Positions 37,817 through 46,444 of a stretch of DNA of 64,000 bases are shown one piece after another (position 1 is the first letter of the stretch; every line of letters begins with the position of its first letter). The notes below the pieces were generated by a model. The model worked only from the letters and a program-made list of their open reading frames with translations, was not told where the DNA came from and ran no database searches. The DNA lies in the NCBI RefSeq assembly GCF_039555755.1, contig NZ_CP154631.1:372001-436000 (forward strand), in the 5' to 3' direction. A program made the translations under genes and the position numbers. Source of the DNA: Pseudomonas sediminis. GTDB lineage: Bacteria > Pseudomonadota > Gammaproteobacteria > Pseudomonadales > Pseudomonadaceae.

Positions 37817-38794
37817 ATGAAAAAAACATTCCGCGCCTCCCTCCTTTCTGCCCTGGTCGGCATGGGTGTCCTGACCACTCATTCCGCCACCTTCGCCGAT
37901 GACGTGAAATGGCCGACCCGCCCCGTCCAGGTAGTGGTAATCGCCAACCCAGGCGGCGACACCGACTTCAACGCCCGCATGATGGCCAAGTACTTCAACG
38001 AGATCACCGGCAAGACCATGGTAGTGACCAACGTCGCTGGCGGCGGCGGCACCCTGGCGGCCGAACAGGTCAAAGGCGCTGCGGCGGATGGCAACACCAT
38101 TCTGTTCACCCACCCGGGCCAGTTGATCGTCAACGAAGTGGCCGGCCTGACCGAAGACAGCTACGAGACCTTCGACGTTTCCTGCATCGCTGGCGTCGAC
38201 AAGAGCACCGTGTTCGTCGCCTCCAAGCAGTCCGGCGTGACCAGCATGAAAGACCTGGTCGACAAGTCCAAGGCTAACCCGGGCAGCATCACCTACGGCA
38301 CCGAGATGGGCAGCTTCTCCCACCTGCAAGGTCTGATGCTGGAGAAACTTACCGGCGCCAAGCTGAAGATGGTCGACGGCGGCACCGTCTCCGACCGCGT
38401 GGTCGGCATGCTGGGCGGCCGCTTGGACATGGGCGCCATCACCTACGGTTCCGTACAGGATTACGTGCAGGGCGGTCAGATGGTCGCACTGGGCCAGCCC
38501 AACGCCGAGCGCAACGCCATGCTGGGTGAAGTACCGACCCTCAAGGAGCAAGGCCTCGACATCACCATGGACAAGCCCTACGTAGTGGCCTTCCCGAAAG
38601 GCACCGACCCGGCGATCGTGAAGAAGATGTCCGACATCATGCAGCAGATCACCGAGCAGCCTGCCTACGCTGAAGACCTGAAGAAGTTCAAGCAGCCGGT
38701 CGCGTTCTTCGCCACCGAAGACGCCAAGCAGATTCTGGCCAAGACCCGCGAAGACTTCATGCAGTTCAAGGATGAACTGCGCAAGGCCAAGTAA
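37817..38794 (+). CDS. tctC: TctC-type periplasmic solute-binding protein
   Basis: 325 residues with a signal peptide (MKKTFRASLLSALVGMGVLT, cut near ATFA). The mature part has the Bug/TctC hallmarks: WPTRPVQVVVIANPGGDTD at its start, NVAGGGGTLAAEQV and ITYGTEMGSFSHLQ. It delivers a carboxylic acid to TctAB. Its operon neighbour, a glucarate dehydratase paralogue, indicates an aldarate ligand. Start has a GGAG site. Confidence 0.9.
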   Translation: MKKTFRASLLSALVGMGVLTTHSATFADDVKWPTRPVQVVVIANPGGDTDFNARMMAKYFNEITGKTMVVTNVAGGGGTLAAEQVKGAAADGNTILFTHPGQLIVNEVAGLTEDSYETFDVSCIAGVDKSTVFVASKQSGVTSMKDLVDKSKANPGSITYGTEMGSFSHLQGLMLEKLTGAKLKMVDGGTVSDRVVGMLGGRLDMGAITYGSVQDYVQGGQMVALGQPNAERNAMLGEVPTLKEQGLDITMDKPYVVAFPKGTDPAIVKKMSDIMQQITEQPAYAEDLKKFKQPVAFFATEDAKQILAKTREDFMQFKDELRKAK

Positions 38795-38860
38795 GCCATA
38801 CCGCAGCGCCGGCCCGACCGATTCGAGCCGGCGCTTCGCCTCAGAACATCGAGGTACACG

Positions 38861-39370
38861 ATGAACACCCTGAACAAGAAAGAACTGATCATCGGCCTTG
38901 TCATGCTCGGCGCCAGCCTTACCTATCTGGTTCTGGCACAACAGCTGCCCGGGCATGATGGTGTCGATGCGGCCACGGTGCCGAAACTGCTGGCCGGATT
39001 CCTGTCTCTGCTTGGCCTGATGCAACTGGTCAGCGCCTTTGCCAAACCCAAGGCTGCTGCCGAACCCGCCGCCAGTCCGGCTCCTGCAGAAGCCGAAGAG
39101 CCAACTGTTGAAATTGTCGAGCCGAAGACCGTCATCAAGACACTCGGCCTGATCCTTGGCTACATGGCCCTGCTCGGCCCTGTGGGTTTCCCGATCATGA
39201 CCGTGGTTTACCTGTATCTGCAGTTCCTCGTGCTGACCCCGGTAAACCAGAAAGCCAGGCACCTGACCTATCTGCTGATCGCCGTTATCTGCTCTGCGCT
39301 CATTTTCCTGCTGTTCCGCGAGGCCTTCGACCTGTTGCTGCCCGCTGGCCTGCTGAACAATTTCATCTGA
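38861..39370 (+). CDS. tctB: TctB small membrane subunit of tripartite tricarboxylate transporter
   Basis: 169 residues with four predicted helices (near 8-28, 45-60, 100-120, 137-157) and a central Ala/Pro/Glu-rich linker (PKAAAEPAASPAPAEAEEP). Size, topology and position between tctC and tctA identify TctB. It pairs with TctA in the inner membrane. GAGG precedes the ATG. Confidence 0.88.
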   Translation: MNTLNKKELIIGLVMLGASLTYLVLAQQLPGHDGVDAATVPKLLAGFLSLLGLMQLVSAFAKPKAAAEPAASPAPAEAEEPTVEIVEPKTVIKTLGLILGYMALLGPVGFPIMTVVYLYLQFLVLTPVNQKARHLTYLLIAVICSALIFLLFREAFDLLLPAGLLNNFI

Positions 39371-39379
39371 GGATCGACC

Positions 39380-40900
39380 ATGCTCGAATTACTGCAGCAA
39401 GGCTTCGGTGCCGTCTTTTCACTGAACATCATGATGCTGATGGCCGTCGGCGTGGCCATGGGCATCGTCTTCGGCGCCGTGCCCGGCCTGTCGGCGACCA
39501 TGGCCGTGGCGCTATGCCTGCCGCTGACCTTCACCATGGGCCCGCAAGCGGGTCTGTCGCTGCTGGTGGCACTGTTCATTGGCGCCACATCCGGAGGCCT
39601 GATCTCGGCGATCCTGCTGAAGATTCCGGGAACACCTTCATCGATCGCCACGGTGTTCGACGGTGGCCCGCTGATGGAGCAGGGGCACGGCGTCAAGGCG
39701 CTGGGCGTCGGCATCGTGTTCTCCTTCCTCGGCACCATCTTCAGCATCGTCGCGCTGATGTTCATCGCTCCGCAGCTGGCCAAGGTCGCCCTGAGCTTCG
39801 GCCCGCATGAATACTTCGCCATCGCTGTATTTTCCCTGACCCTGATCGCCACCCTGTCGGCCGGTTCCATGGTCAAGGGCCTGTTCGCCGGTACCCTGGG
39901 CATCGCCGTGTCCACCGTAGGTATCGCCCCGGTCGAGGCAGTGCGCCGCTTCACCTTCGGCGTCAGTGAGCTCAATGGCGGCTTCTCGATGCTCACGGTA
40001 ATGATCGGCATGTTTGCCGTGGCCGAGATCATCAAGCTCGCCGAAACCGGCCGCCATGCCGTACAGGGCAAGGCCAGGTCGGTGAGTATGAAGAACATCA
40101 AGGGCTTCGGTTTCTCGCTCAAGGAATTCCGCGAGCAACTGCCGAACGCCGGTCGCTCCGGCCTGATCGGTCTGGGCATCGGTATCCTGCCGGGCATCGG
40201 TGCGGGCACCTCGAACCTGGTGTCCTACATCATCGCCAAGAAACGCGCGAAAGACGGGCACACCTACGGCAAGGGCAACATCGGCGGCGTGGTCGCCAGC
40301 GAGACGGCTAACAACGCCGGTATCGGCGGCGCCATGATGCCGCTGTTGACTCTGGGCATCCCCGGCGACACCGTCACCGCGATCATGCTCGGCGGTTTCC
40401 TGATCCACGGCATCCAGCCCGGTCCGGTGCTGTTCATCAGCCAGGGCCCGCTGGTGTACACCATCTTCGCCGCGCTGATCGTCGCCACCTGCATGATGCT
40501 GTTCATGGAGTTCTACGGCCTGCGCCTGTTCATCAAGCTGCTCGACGTGCCCAAGCACATTCTGCTGCCAATCATTCTGGTGCTGTGCGTGGTCGGTGCC
40601 TTCGGTCTGTCCAGCCGCCTGTTCGACGTCTGGTCGATCCTGCTGTTCGGTCTGCTCGGTTACGCCTTCGTCAAGGCCGGTATGCCGGCGGCGCCGTTCA
40701 TCATCGGCTTTATCCTCGGGCCTATGGCGGAAACCAACCTGCGCCGTGGCCTGATGCTGTCGGATGGCAACTTTGCCGACTTCTTCACCAACCCCATCGC
40801 CGGCACCTTCCTTGGCCTGGCGCTGGCGTTCGTGCTCTGGCAGGTGTTCAGCGCGCTACGTCCCAAACCCAGCGCGATCAACGAGATCCTGCGTACCTGA
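39380..40900 (+). CDS. tctA: TctA large membrane subunit of tripartite tricarboxylate transporter
   Basis: 506 residues, about 12 helices. Family motifs are GAVPGLSATMAVALCLPLTF in two parts, GILPGIGAGTSNLVSY (TctA signature) and GIGGAMMPLLTLGIPGD. It is the channel subunit and is driven by ion gradients. It starts 9 nt after tctB and is followed by a strong terminator. The complete TctCBA set alongside a GudP carrier gives the island two independent uptake routes. Confidence 0.93.
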   Translation: MLELLQQGFGAVFSLNIMMLMAVGVAMGIVFGAVPGLSATMAVALCLPLTFTMGPQAGLSLLVALFIGATSGGLISAILLKIPGTPSSIATVFDGGPLMEQGHGVKALGVGIVFSFLGTIFSIVALMFIAPQLAKVALSFGPHEYFAIAVFSLTLIATLSAGSMVKGLFAGTLGIAVSTVGIAPVEAVRRFTFGVSELNGGFSMLTVMIGMFAVAEIIKLAETGRHAVQGKARSVSMKNIKGFGFSLKEFREQLPNAGRSGLIGLGIGILPGIGAGTSNLVSYIIAKKRAKDGHTYGKGNIGGVVASETANNAGIGGAMMPLLTLGIPGDTVTAIMLGGFLIHGIQPGPVLFISQGPLVYTIFAALIVATCMMLFMEFYGLRLFIKLLDVPKHILLPIILVLCVVGAFGLSSRLFDVWSILLFGLLGYAFVKAGMPAAPFIIGFILGPMAETNLRRGLMLSDGNFADFFTNPIAGTFLGLALAFVLWQVFSALRPKPSAINEILRT

Positions 40901-40908
40901 TCCACCTC

Positions 40909-40942
40909 ACCGCCCCCTCTGCTCAGGGGGCGGTTTCTTTTC
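40909..40942 (+). terminator. terminator of the gudD-paralogue/tctCBA operon
   Basis: Arms ACCGCCCCCT (40909-40918) and AGGGGGCGGT (40925-40934), six-base loop, followed by TTCTTTT. Confidence 0.92.
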
Positions 40943-41040
40943 CGTCCCGTTATCCCTCAAGCCCTCTAGAACGATGTCTACAGCGTCTTGAAGCAGATAA
41001 TGGACGCCTGCATTGATCCAGGTCTAATCTAATCCATCAC

Positions 41041-41065
41041 TTGATTGATACCCGGATTGAATCAA
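41041..41065. promoter_or_regulatory. inverted repeat at the lysR start, probable autoregulatory site
   Basis: TTGATT (41041-41046) and AATCAA (41060-41065) form a dyad that ends on the first base of the LysR start codon. A regulator bound here would block its own translation start region and promoter. Confidence 0.4.
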
Positions 41066-41970
41066 TGTTCGACCTCACCCAACTGCGCTGCTTCACCACT
41101 CTCGCTGCAGAGTTGAATTTCCGCCGCGCTGCCGAGCGCCTGAACATGACTCAGCCGCCACTGAGCCGGCAGATCCAGCTGCTCGAACACCAGCTGGGCG
41201 TGGCGTTGTTCACCCGCAGCACCCGCTCGGTGGCGTTGACGGCAGCTGGCCGCGCCTTCTTCGTCGAAGCCCAGGCGCTGCTCGACCAGGCCCACCGCGC
41301 AGCGCAAAGCGCCAGACTGGCTGCCATCGGCGAAAGCGGCGCACTCAACATCAGCTTCGTCGCCAGCGCGGTGTATGACGTGCTGCCGCGCGCGATCACC
41401 ACCGCCAAGCGCGAACGCCCCGGGGTGGATATCGCCTTGCTGGAAATGAGCACCTTCGAACAGGTGCAAGCGCTGCGCGCCCGGCGTGTGGACCTGGCCA
41501 TCGTTCGAGCGCCCTTGCAACAACCTGGACTGATCAGCGAATGCCTGCTGCGCGAACCCTTCATGCTGGCTGCGCCCGCCGAACATCCACTGGCGCAGCA
41601 CGAAAGGCCGACCCTGGAAATGCTCCATGGCCAACCCTTCATCCTTTATGCACATACCGCCTGGCAGCCCTTCAACGAACTGCACACCGGCCTGTTTCGC
41701 GCCAGCGGCATCCAGCCGGAGTTTGTTCAGGCGCTGGGCTCGACCCTGACCATCCTGTCGCTGGTCAATGCCGGCATGGGGCTGGCACTGGTGCCGCGCA
41801 GCGCCAGTGCCATCCGCTTCGAGCAAGTACGTTTCCGCGAGCTGCCGCTACCCGAAGGCATAAGTGGGGAGCTGCATCTGGTCTGGCGCGACGACAACGA
41901 CAACCCGGCCTTACCGTCGATGATCGCAGCTGTGCGCCAGGCCGCGCACGACATCTATCCGCAGAGCTGA
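41065..41970 (+). CDS. LysR-family regulator, probable aldarate regulator
   Basis: 301 residues: N-terminal winged helix-turn-helix (FTTLAAELNFRRAAERLNMT and PPLSRQIQLLEHQLGVALF, residues 10-50) and a C-terminal periplasmic-binding-like effector domain. The subfamily resembles BenM/CatM-like regulators. It is convergent with the enolase-type dehydratase and close to the tctA end, so aldarate genes are the likely targets. The start at ATG 41065 matches LysR N-termini; 41041 was rejected. Confidence 0.9.
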   Translation: MFDLTQLRCFTTLAAELNFRRAAERLNMTQPPLSRQIQLLEHQLGVALFTRSTRSVALTAAGRAFFVEAQALLDQAHRAAQSARLAAIGESGALNISFVASAVYDVLPRAITTAKRERPGVDIALLEMSTFEQVQALRARRVDLAIVRAPLQQPGLISECLLREPFMLAAPAEHPLAQHERPTLEMLHGQPFILYAHTAWQPFNELHTGLFRASGIQPEFVQALGSTLTILSLVNAGMGLALVPRSASAIRFEQVRFRELPLPEGISGELHLVWRDDNDNPALPSMIAAVRQAAHDIYPQS

Positions 41971-41974
41971 CGCT

Positions 41975-43129
41975 TCAAGCGCGGTTGCCGACCTCTGCCT
42001 GCTGCACCGTCCAGCCGGCAACCTGCTCGCTCAGACTCAGACCCAGGCCCGGACGAGTCGGCACCAACATGCGTCCGTCGCGAATCTCCAGGCGCTCGTT
42101 GAACAACGGCTCCAGCCATTCGAAATGCTCGACCCATGGCTCGCGCGTGTGGCTGGCGGCAAGGTGCACGTGCAGCTCCATGGCGAAGTGTGGCGCCAGG
42201 GTCATGCCGGCCTGCTCGGCCAGGGTCTGCACGCGCAGGTACGGGGTGATACCGCCGACACGCGGCGCATCGGGCATGAGGAAGTCGGCGCCGCGCTGGC
42301 GAATGAACTCCCAGTGCTCGGCGGGGCTGGTGAGCATCTCGCCGGTGGCGATTGGTGTATCGAACAGGCGCACCAGCTCGGCATGACCTTCGGCGTCGTA
42401 GCAGTCCAGCGGCTCCTCGATCCAGATCAGGTCGAAGGGCTCCAGACGACGGCACATGCGCCGAGCAGTCGGGCGGTCCCATTGCTGGTTGGCATCGACC
42501 ATCAGCGGGAAGCTCTCACCCAGATGTTCACGCACCGTGCTGACGCGGTGGATATCCAGCGCCCAGTCAGGTTGACCGACCTTGAGTTTGATGCCGCCAA
42601 TGCCCTTCTCGCGGGAGATATCGGTGTTCTTCAGCAACTGATCGAGCGGTGTATGCAAGAAGCCACCGGAAGTGTTGTAGCAGCGCACCGAATCACGATG
42701 GCTACCGAGCAAACGTGCCAGCGACAGACCACTGCGACGCGCCTTGAGATCCCACAGGGCGACATCGAAGGCACCGATGGCCTGGCTCGCCAGGCCGCTG
42801 CGACCGACCGACGCGCCGGCCCAGCACAGCTTGTCCCACAGCTTGGCGATATCACTGGGGTTCTCGCCAATCAGGTTCGGCGCCACTTCCAGGGCATGGG
42901 CGAACTGACCGGGGCCACCGGCACGCTTGGAGTAACTGAACCCGAGGCCACGATGACCATCGCGGGTTTCGATCTCGGCGATCAGGATGGCAATCTCGGT
43001 CATCGGCTTCTGCCGGCCGGTGAGCACCTTGGCATCGCTGATCGGGTTGGCCAGCGGCAGCGCTACCGAGCGCAGACTGAGCCAGGTGATGCGGTCATCA
43101 TCGGGGCGTGGGCTGAAATTATCGGTCAT
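41975..43129 (-). CDS. L-talarate/galactarate dehydratase-type enolase-superfamily protein
   Basis: 384 residues of the mandelate-racemase group. Catalytic elements are IKLKVGQ (Lys pair), MVDANQQW, IWIEEPLD, IATGEML and APHFAMELHVHL (His). The sequence layout matches Salmonella-type L-talarate/galactarate dehydratase better than glucarate dehydratase. It would give the same keto-deoxy product as GarD but by a different fold and Mg2+ chemistry. Start ATG 43127-43129 has AGGAAG; the longer 43183 start was rejected. A 16-bp palindrome lies 71 nt upstream. Confidence 0.85.
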   Translation of the reverse strand: MTDNFSPRPDDDRITWLSLRSVALPLANPISDAKVLTGRQKPMTEIAILIAEIETRDGHRGLGFSYSKRAGGPGQFAHALEVAPNLIGENPSDIAKLWDKLCWAGASVGRSGLASQAIGAFDVALWDLKARRSGLSLARLLGSHRDSVRCYNTSGGFLHTPLDQLLKNTDISREKGIGGIKLKVGQPDWALDIHRVSTVREHLGESFPLMVDANQQWDRPTARRMCRRLEPFDLIWIEEPLDCYDAEGHAELVRLFDTPIATGEMLTSPAEHWEFIRQRGADFLMPDAPRVGGITPYLRVQTLAEQAGMTLAPHFAMELHVHLAASHTREPWVEHFEWLEPLFNERLEIRDGRMLVPTRPGLGLSLSEQVAGWTVQQAEVGNRA

Positions 43130-43199
43130 GACTCTTCCTCGTGATGAAAGTCGGCGCCCCGATGGGTCGCCAAAAATGGACAACCCGAGTCAGATTAAG

Positions 43200-43215
43200 A
43201 TGATTGCGCAATCAT
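43200..43215. promoter_or_regulatory. perfect 16-bp palindrome upstream of the enolase-type dehydratase
   Basis: ATGATTGCGCAATCAT, perfect two-fold symmetry, between the dehydratase and the divergent chemoreceptor gene. A near copy lies at 36056-36071. Confidence 0.6.
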
Positions 43216-43351
43216 TCAAGCATCGAGATCATCTGCTGTTCCCTGGCTGATCCGGCACCGCGACGACTAATCTAGACATTTCACAAATCTGCAACATTCG
43301 CCCACTACGCTGAGCGTGTCCCGCCACGCCTGGCTCCCGAGGCACCTCGTC

Positions 43352-44977
43352 ATGTTCCTGCAAAAATCCCTGCGCGCGCAGATTCTCGCCCTGCTCGGCG
43401 GCAGTCTGGCACTGATCCTGATCACCGCCCTGGCCTGCTTCAGCTTTCTCTCCAGCGGTATTCAGTCCTACCGCGGCCTGCTCGATGGGCCGCTGGAATC
43501 TTCGCGCCTGATCGACGCGGCCAACGTCGAATTCAAGATTCAGGTGCAGGAATGGAAGAACGTCCTACTGCGCGGCCAGGACAGCGCCAACCTGCAACGC
43601 TACTGGAGCCAGTTCGAAGCGCAGGAGCGCAAGGTGCAGGATATTCTCGGCCAGTTGACCCTGGTCGCCGCTGCCGACCCGGCGTTGAAGACGCAGGTCG
43701 AGCGCCTGCGTAGCGAACATCAGGCGCTTGGTGGCAATTACCGCAAGGGCCGCGACGCCTTCGTGGCCGCCGGAGCCGATGCCAGAGCCGGCGATGAAGC
43801 CGTCAAAGGCATCGACCGCGCCGCCAGTGAGCAGATGACTGCACTGGTCGAGCAGTTACGCCAGAACAGCCTGAGCCAGGCCGAGCAGATCAACGCCAGC
43901 GCCGCGCGCACCATTCTCAGCGGCACAGTCGTGATGCTGGCTGCAGCTTTGGTCATCGCCGTATTCAGCCTGTGGCTGGTCAATCGCAATCTGATCATCC
44001 CCATCCGCCAACTGATCGGCCATGTCGACCAACTCAGCCAAGGCCGTTTCGGCCAACGCGTGGAAAGCACCCGGCAAGATGAACTGGGCCTGCTGGCGCG
44101 CGCCGCGAACACCCTGCGCGACTTTCTTGCCAGCACCAGCGAGCGCCTGCACCACAGTACGCAGAACCTCGACAGCGCCAGCAGCGAGCTGAACGCCATC
44201 GCCTCACGCATGACCGAGGGCGTCAGCGAGCAGTTCGAGCGCACCGATCAGGTCGCCACGGCCATGCATGAGATGTCCGCCACGGCGCAGGAAGTCGCGC
44301 GCCACGCCGCCGACGCCGCGCACGCGGCCAACGATGCCGACGACTCAGCACGTCAGGGCAGCACGGTTATGCAATCGACCATCGCCACCATCACCGACAT
44401 TCGCGGCGAGATCGCCAACACCGCCGAGGTGATCCGTCGCCTGGAAAGCGACAGCGGGCGTATCGGCAAGGTGCTGGAAGTGATCCGCGGCATCGCCGAG
44501 CAGACCAATTTGCTGGCGCTCAACGCCGCCATCGAAGCCGCTCGCGCTGGCGAACAAGGCCGCGGTTTCGCCGTGGTCGCCGACGAGGTGCGCCACCTGG
44601 CCCAGCGCACCGCCGAGTCCACCGCAGAGATCAACCAGATCATCGACACCGTGCAGAGCGGTGCGCTGAATGCCGTGCGCGCCATCGAGAGCGGTCAACA
44701 GCGCAGCGAACAGGGCGTGACCCAGGTCACCGAAGCCGGAGCCATGCTGCAGCGCATCACCGAGGCCGTGGAAGCCATCCGCGACATGAACCAGCAGATC
44801 GCCACCGCCGCCGAAGAGCAAACCTCGGTGGCCGAGGATATCTCGCGCAACCTCACCGAGCTGACCGCCATCGCCAGCGCCAATCAGGACAACGTCGAAC
44901 GTACGCAGAAAGCCAGCCGCAACCTGCATGACATGTCCGGGCAACTGGGCGAAGTGACTCGCCGCCTGGGCTCCTGA
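43352..44977 (+). CDS. methyl-accepting chemotaxis protein
   Basis: 541 residues. First membrane helix about residues 14-36, a periplasmic helical ligand domain of about 150 residues (four-helix-bundle type, [20 protein letters not shown] onward), second helix about 191-215, HAMP, and the cytoplasmic signalling tip ([20 protein letters not shown]). No C-terminal CheR-binding pentapeptide. It is divergent from the aldarate dehydratase, so sensing of a sugar acid is possible but unproven. Start ATG 43352 follows GAGG. Confidence 0.9.
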   Translation: MFLQKSLRAQILALLGGSLALILITALACFSFLSSGIQSYRGLLDGPLESSRLIDAANVEFKIQVQEWKNVLLRGQDSANLQRYWSQFEAQERKVQDILGQLTLVAAADPALKTQVERLRSEHQALGGNYRKGRDAFVAAGADARAGDEAVKGIDRAASEQMTALVEQLRQNSLSQAEQINASAARTILSGTVVMLAAALVIAVFSLWLVNRNLIIPIRQLIGHVDQLSQGRFGQRVESTRQDELGLLARAANTLRDFLASTSERLHHSTQNLDSASSELNAIASRMTEGVSEQFERTDQVATAMHEMSATAQEVARHAADAAHAANDADDSARQGSTVMQSTIATITDIRGEIANTAEVIRRLESDSGRIGKVLEVIRGIAEQTNLLALNAAIEAARAGEQGRGFAVVADEVRHLAQRTAESTAEINQIIDTVQSGALNAVRAIESGQQRSEQGVTQVTEAGAMLQRITEAVEAIRDMNQQIATAAEEQTSVAEDISRNLTELTAIASANQDNVERTQKASRNLHDMSGQLGEVTRRLGS

Positions 44978-45168
44978 CCCGATCTGCGAACCGGCATGGC
45001 ACGCGTCTCCGCCTCCAGCATCTACCGCCTGCGCGCAGAGTGAGTAGCGAGGCGCGGGATCAACAGCATGCTGCGCCCCTCCAACTCGCCTGCGCGGAAG
45101 GCAGGCAAGGCTTCGCCCTGTCCGCTCCACCTGCTGAAAACAGGCAAACGACAAAAGGCAGCAATTAA
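44978..45168. other. gene-free region after the chemoreceptor
   Basis: No convincing ORF, repeat or terminator was identified; it is GC-rich with a few short hairpins. Confidence 0.4.
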
Positions 45169-45171
45169 CCC

Positions 45172-45203
45172 TTGCTATTTATGTAATGGGAATTATTCTC
45201 AGT
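45172..45203 (+). promoter_or_regulatory. promoter with Fur box
   Basis: The 19-bp AATGGGAATTATTCTCAGT (45185-45203) matches the Fur consensus dyad TGAGAAT-N-ATTCTCA with one mismatch. It covers a plausible -10 TATTCT (45194-45199), with a -35 TTGCTA (45172-45177) 16 bases upstream. Iron-loaded Fur would block this promoter. Confidence 0.75.
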
Positions 45204-45231
45204 TACGTAATGACGGCCAAGGAGACCTGCC

Positions 45232-45462
45232 ATGACCTACCTGATCGATGCCTGGCTGGACCGCCCGCATCCCTATCTGCGCATCCTCAACCGTGAAACC
45301 GGTGAAGTCTGCGCCATGCTCGAAGAAGAAGCCCTGGACGAACTGCGTGATCAGGGCGACCTGGATTTACACGAGCTCAGCTCCAGCGAACCCATCGTCC
45401 TCAAGGAACTGGTGCGCAGCCTGTTTCTGTACTGCTACGCCCGGGCATTGCGCCCATCCTGA
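45232..45462 (+). CDS. small conserved protein, iron-regulated
   Basis: 76 residues from ATG 45232 behind AAGGAGA. Soluble and acidic in the middle (MLEEEALDELRDQGDLDLHEL), ending with a Tyr/Cys-containing hydrophobic helix (LFLYCYARALRPS). No domain is recognised. The position close to fklB and the upstream Fur box recall the small iron-repressed P. aeruginosa gene PA4570 (from memory). Function is unknown; it should be made under iron limitation. Confidence 0.8.
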   Translation: MTYLIDAWLDRPHPYLRILNRETGEVCAMLEEEALDELRDQGDLDLHELSSSEPIVLKELVRSLFLYCYARALRPS

Positions 45463-45469
45463 AAGACAA

Positions 45470-45500
45470 AACGGCCCTTGTGCAATGCAGACGGGCCGTT
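45470..45500. terminator. hairpin between convergent genes
   Basis: Arms AACGGCCC (45470-45477) and GGGCCGTT (45493-45500). A T-rich tail is present on the minus strand side only; it may serve both the small gene and fklB. Confidence 0.6.
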
Positions 45501-45511
45501 CGTACGTAGCC

Positions 45512-45561
45512 TAGGGTGGACGACGCTTCACCCGTCCACCGTGGTCGCGATGGTGGACAAA
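45512..45561. repeat. repeat of the AGGGTGGACGACGCTTCACCCGTCCACC type
   Basis: GGTGGACG (45516-45523) pairs with CGTCCACC (45533-45540), followed by a partial GGTGGAC. Another of the short intergenic inverted-repeat classes of this chromosome. Confidence 0.7.
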
Positions 45562-45599
45562 AGAGCCTTGCCCACCCGACACGCGCCTGCCGATTTCAC

Positions 45600-46229
45600 T
45601 TACAGGATGTCGAGCAGCTCGACATCAAACACCAGCACGCTGTGCGGCGGAATGCTGCCGACGCCCTGAGCGCCGTAGGCCAGCTCGCTCGGTACGTGCA
45701 GGCGCCATTTGCTGCCGGTGCCCATCAGTTGCAGCGCCTCGACCCAACCCGGAATCACACCACCGACGGGGAATTCAGCCGGCTGGCCGCGCTCGTAGGA
45801 GCTGTCGAACACGGTGCCGTCGATCAGGGTGCCATGGTAGTGAGTACGTACCTGGTCTTCGGCAGACGGCTTGGCGCCCTCGCCGGCTACCAGCACTTCG
45901 TACTGCAGGCCGGAAGCCAGTACGGTCACGCCCTCACGCTTGGCGTTCTCGGCCAGGTAGGCGCGACCTTCGCCGGCAGCGGCTTCAGCCTTGGCGGCCG
46001 CTTCGGCCTGCATGATTTCGCGGATGACCTTGAAGCTGGCGCCCAGCTCGGCCTCGGAAACGCGGCTGGCCTGGCCGGTGAAGGCGTCGGTCAGACCGGC
46101 GAGAATGGCGTTCAGATCGACCCCGGGCGGCGGGTTGTCACGCAGCTGACCACCGAGTTGACGACCGATGCCGTAACTGACGCGGCCTTCATCGGAGGAC
46201 AGGTCGGGACTGAAGTTGAATTCGGACAT
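45600..46229 (-). CDS. fklB: FKBP-type peptidyl-prolyl isomerase FklB
   Basis: 209 residues (E. coli FklB 206). N-terminal dimerisation domain (SYGIGRQLGGQL), helical linker rich in Ala/Glu, and C-terminal FKBP domain with VRTHYHGTLIDGTVFDSSYERG, EFPVGGVIPGWVEALQLM and IPPHSVLVFDVELL. It speeds proline isomerisation; without a signal peptide it is probably cytosolic. Start ATG 46227-46229 chosen over an upstream in-frame Met at 46304. Divergent from the hybrid kinase gene. Confidence 0.92.
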   Translation of the reverse strand: MSEFNFSPDLSSDEGRVSYGIGRQLGGQLRDNPPPGVDLNAILAGLTDAFTGQASRVSEAELGASFKVIREIMQAEAAAKAEAAAGEGRAYLAENAKREGVTVLASGLQYEVLVAGEGAKPSAEDQVRTHYHGTLIDGTVFDSSYERGQPAEFPVGGVIPGWVEALQLMGTGSKWRLHVPSELAYGAQGVGSIPPHSVLVFDVELLDIL

Positions 46230-46444
46230 GAAGGGCTCCGCTTGGGGTATCAAAAAAAGGTCGGCCAGCCTAGCATAGAACCGCACGCCCCCCACCCCCG
46301 CCATTGATATGCCGGCTCAAGGCAGCCACGGCTCCCTTGACCTGCAGCAATTACTACTACCTTTAGCTAAGCCCCCCTTAAGGAAAGCAGGATATCATAT
46401 TGACATCACACTGTTCGCCCTTACATCACGCAGGAGCGTGCGTC

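Noticed and set aside
37676..39262. 528-codon minus-strand frame
   Set aside because: Antisense to tctC and tctB, both with clear family motifs.
46400..46427. TTGACA with a downstream TACATC before the hybrid kinase
   Set aside because: The -10 is weak and the start point would cut into the ribosome-binding site.
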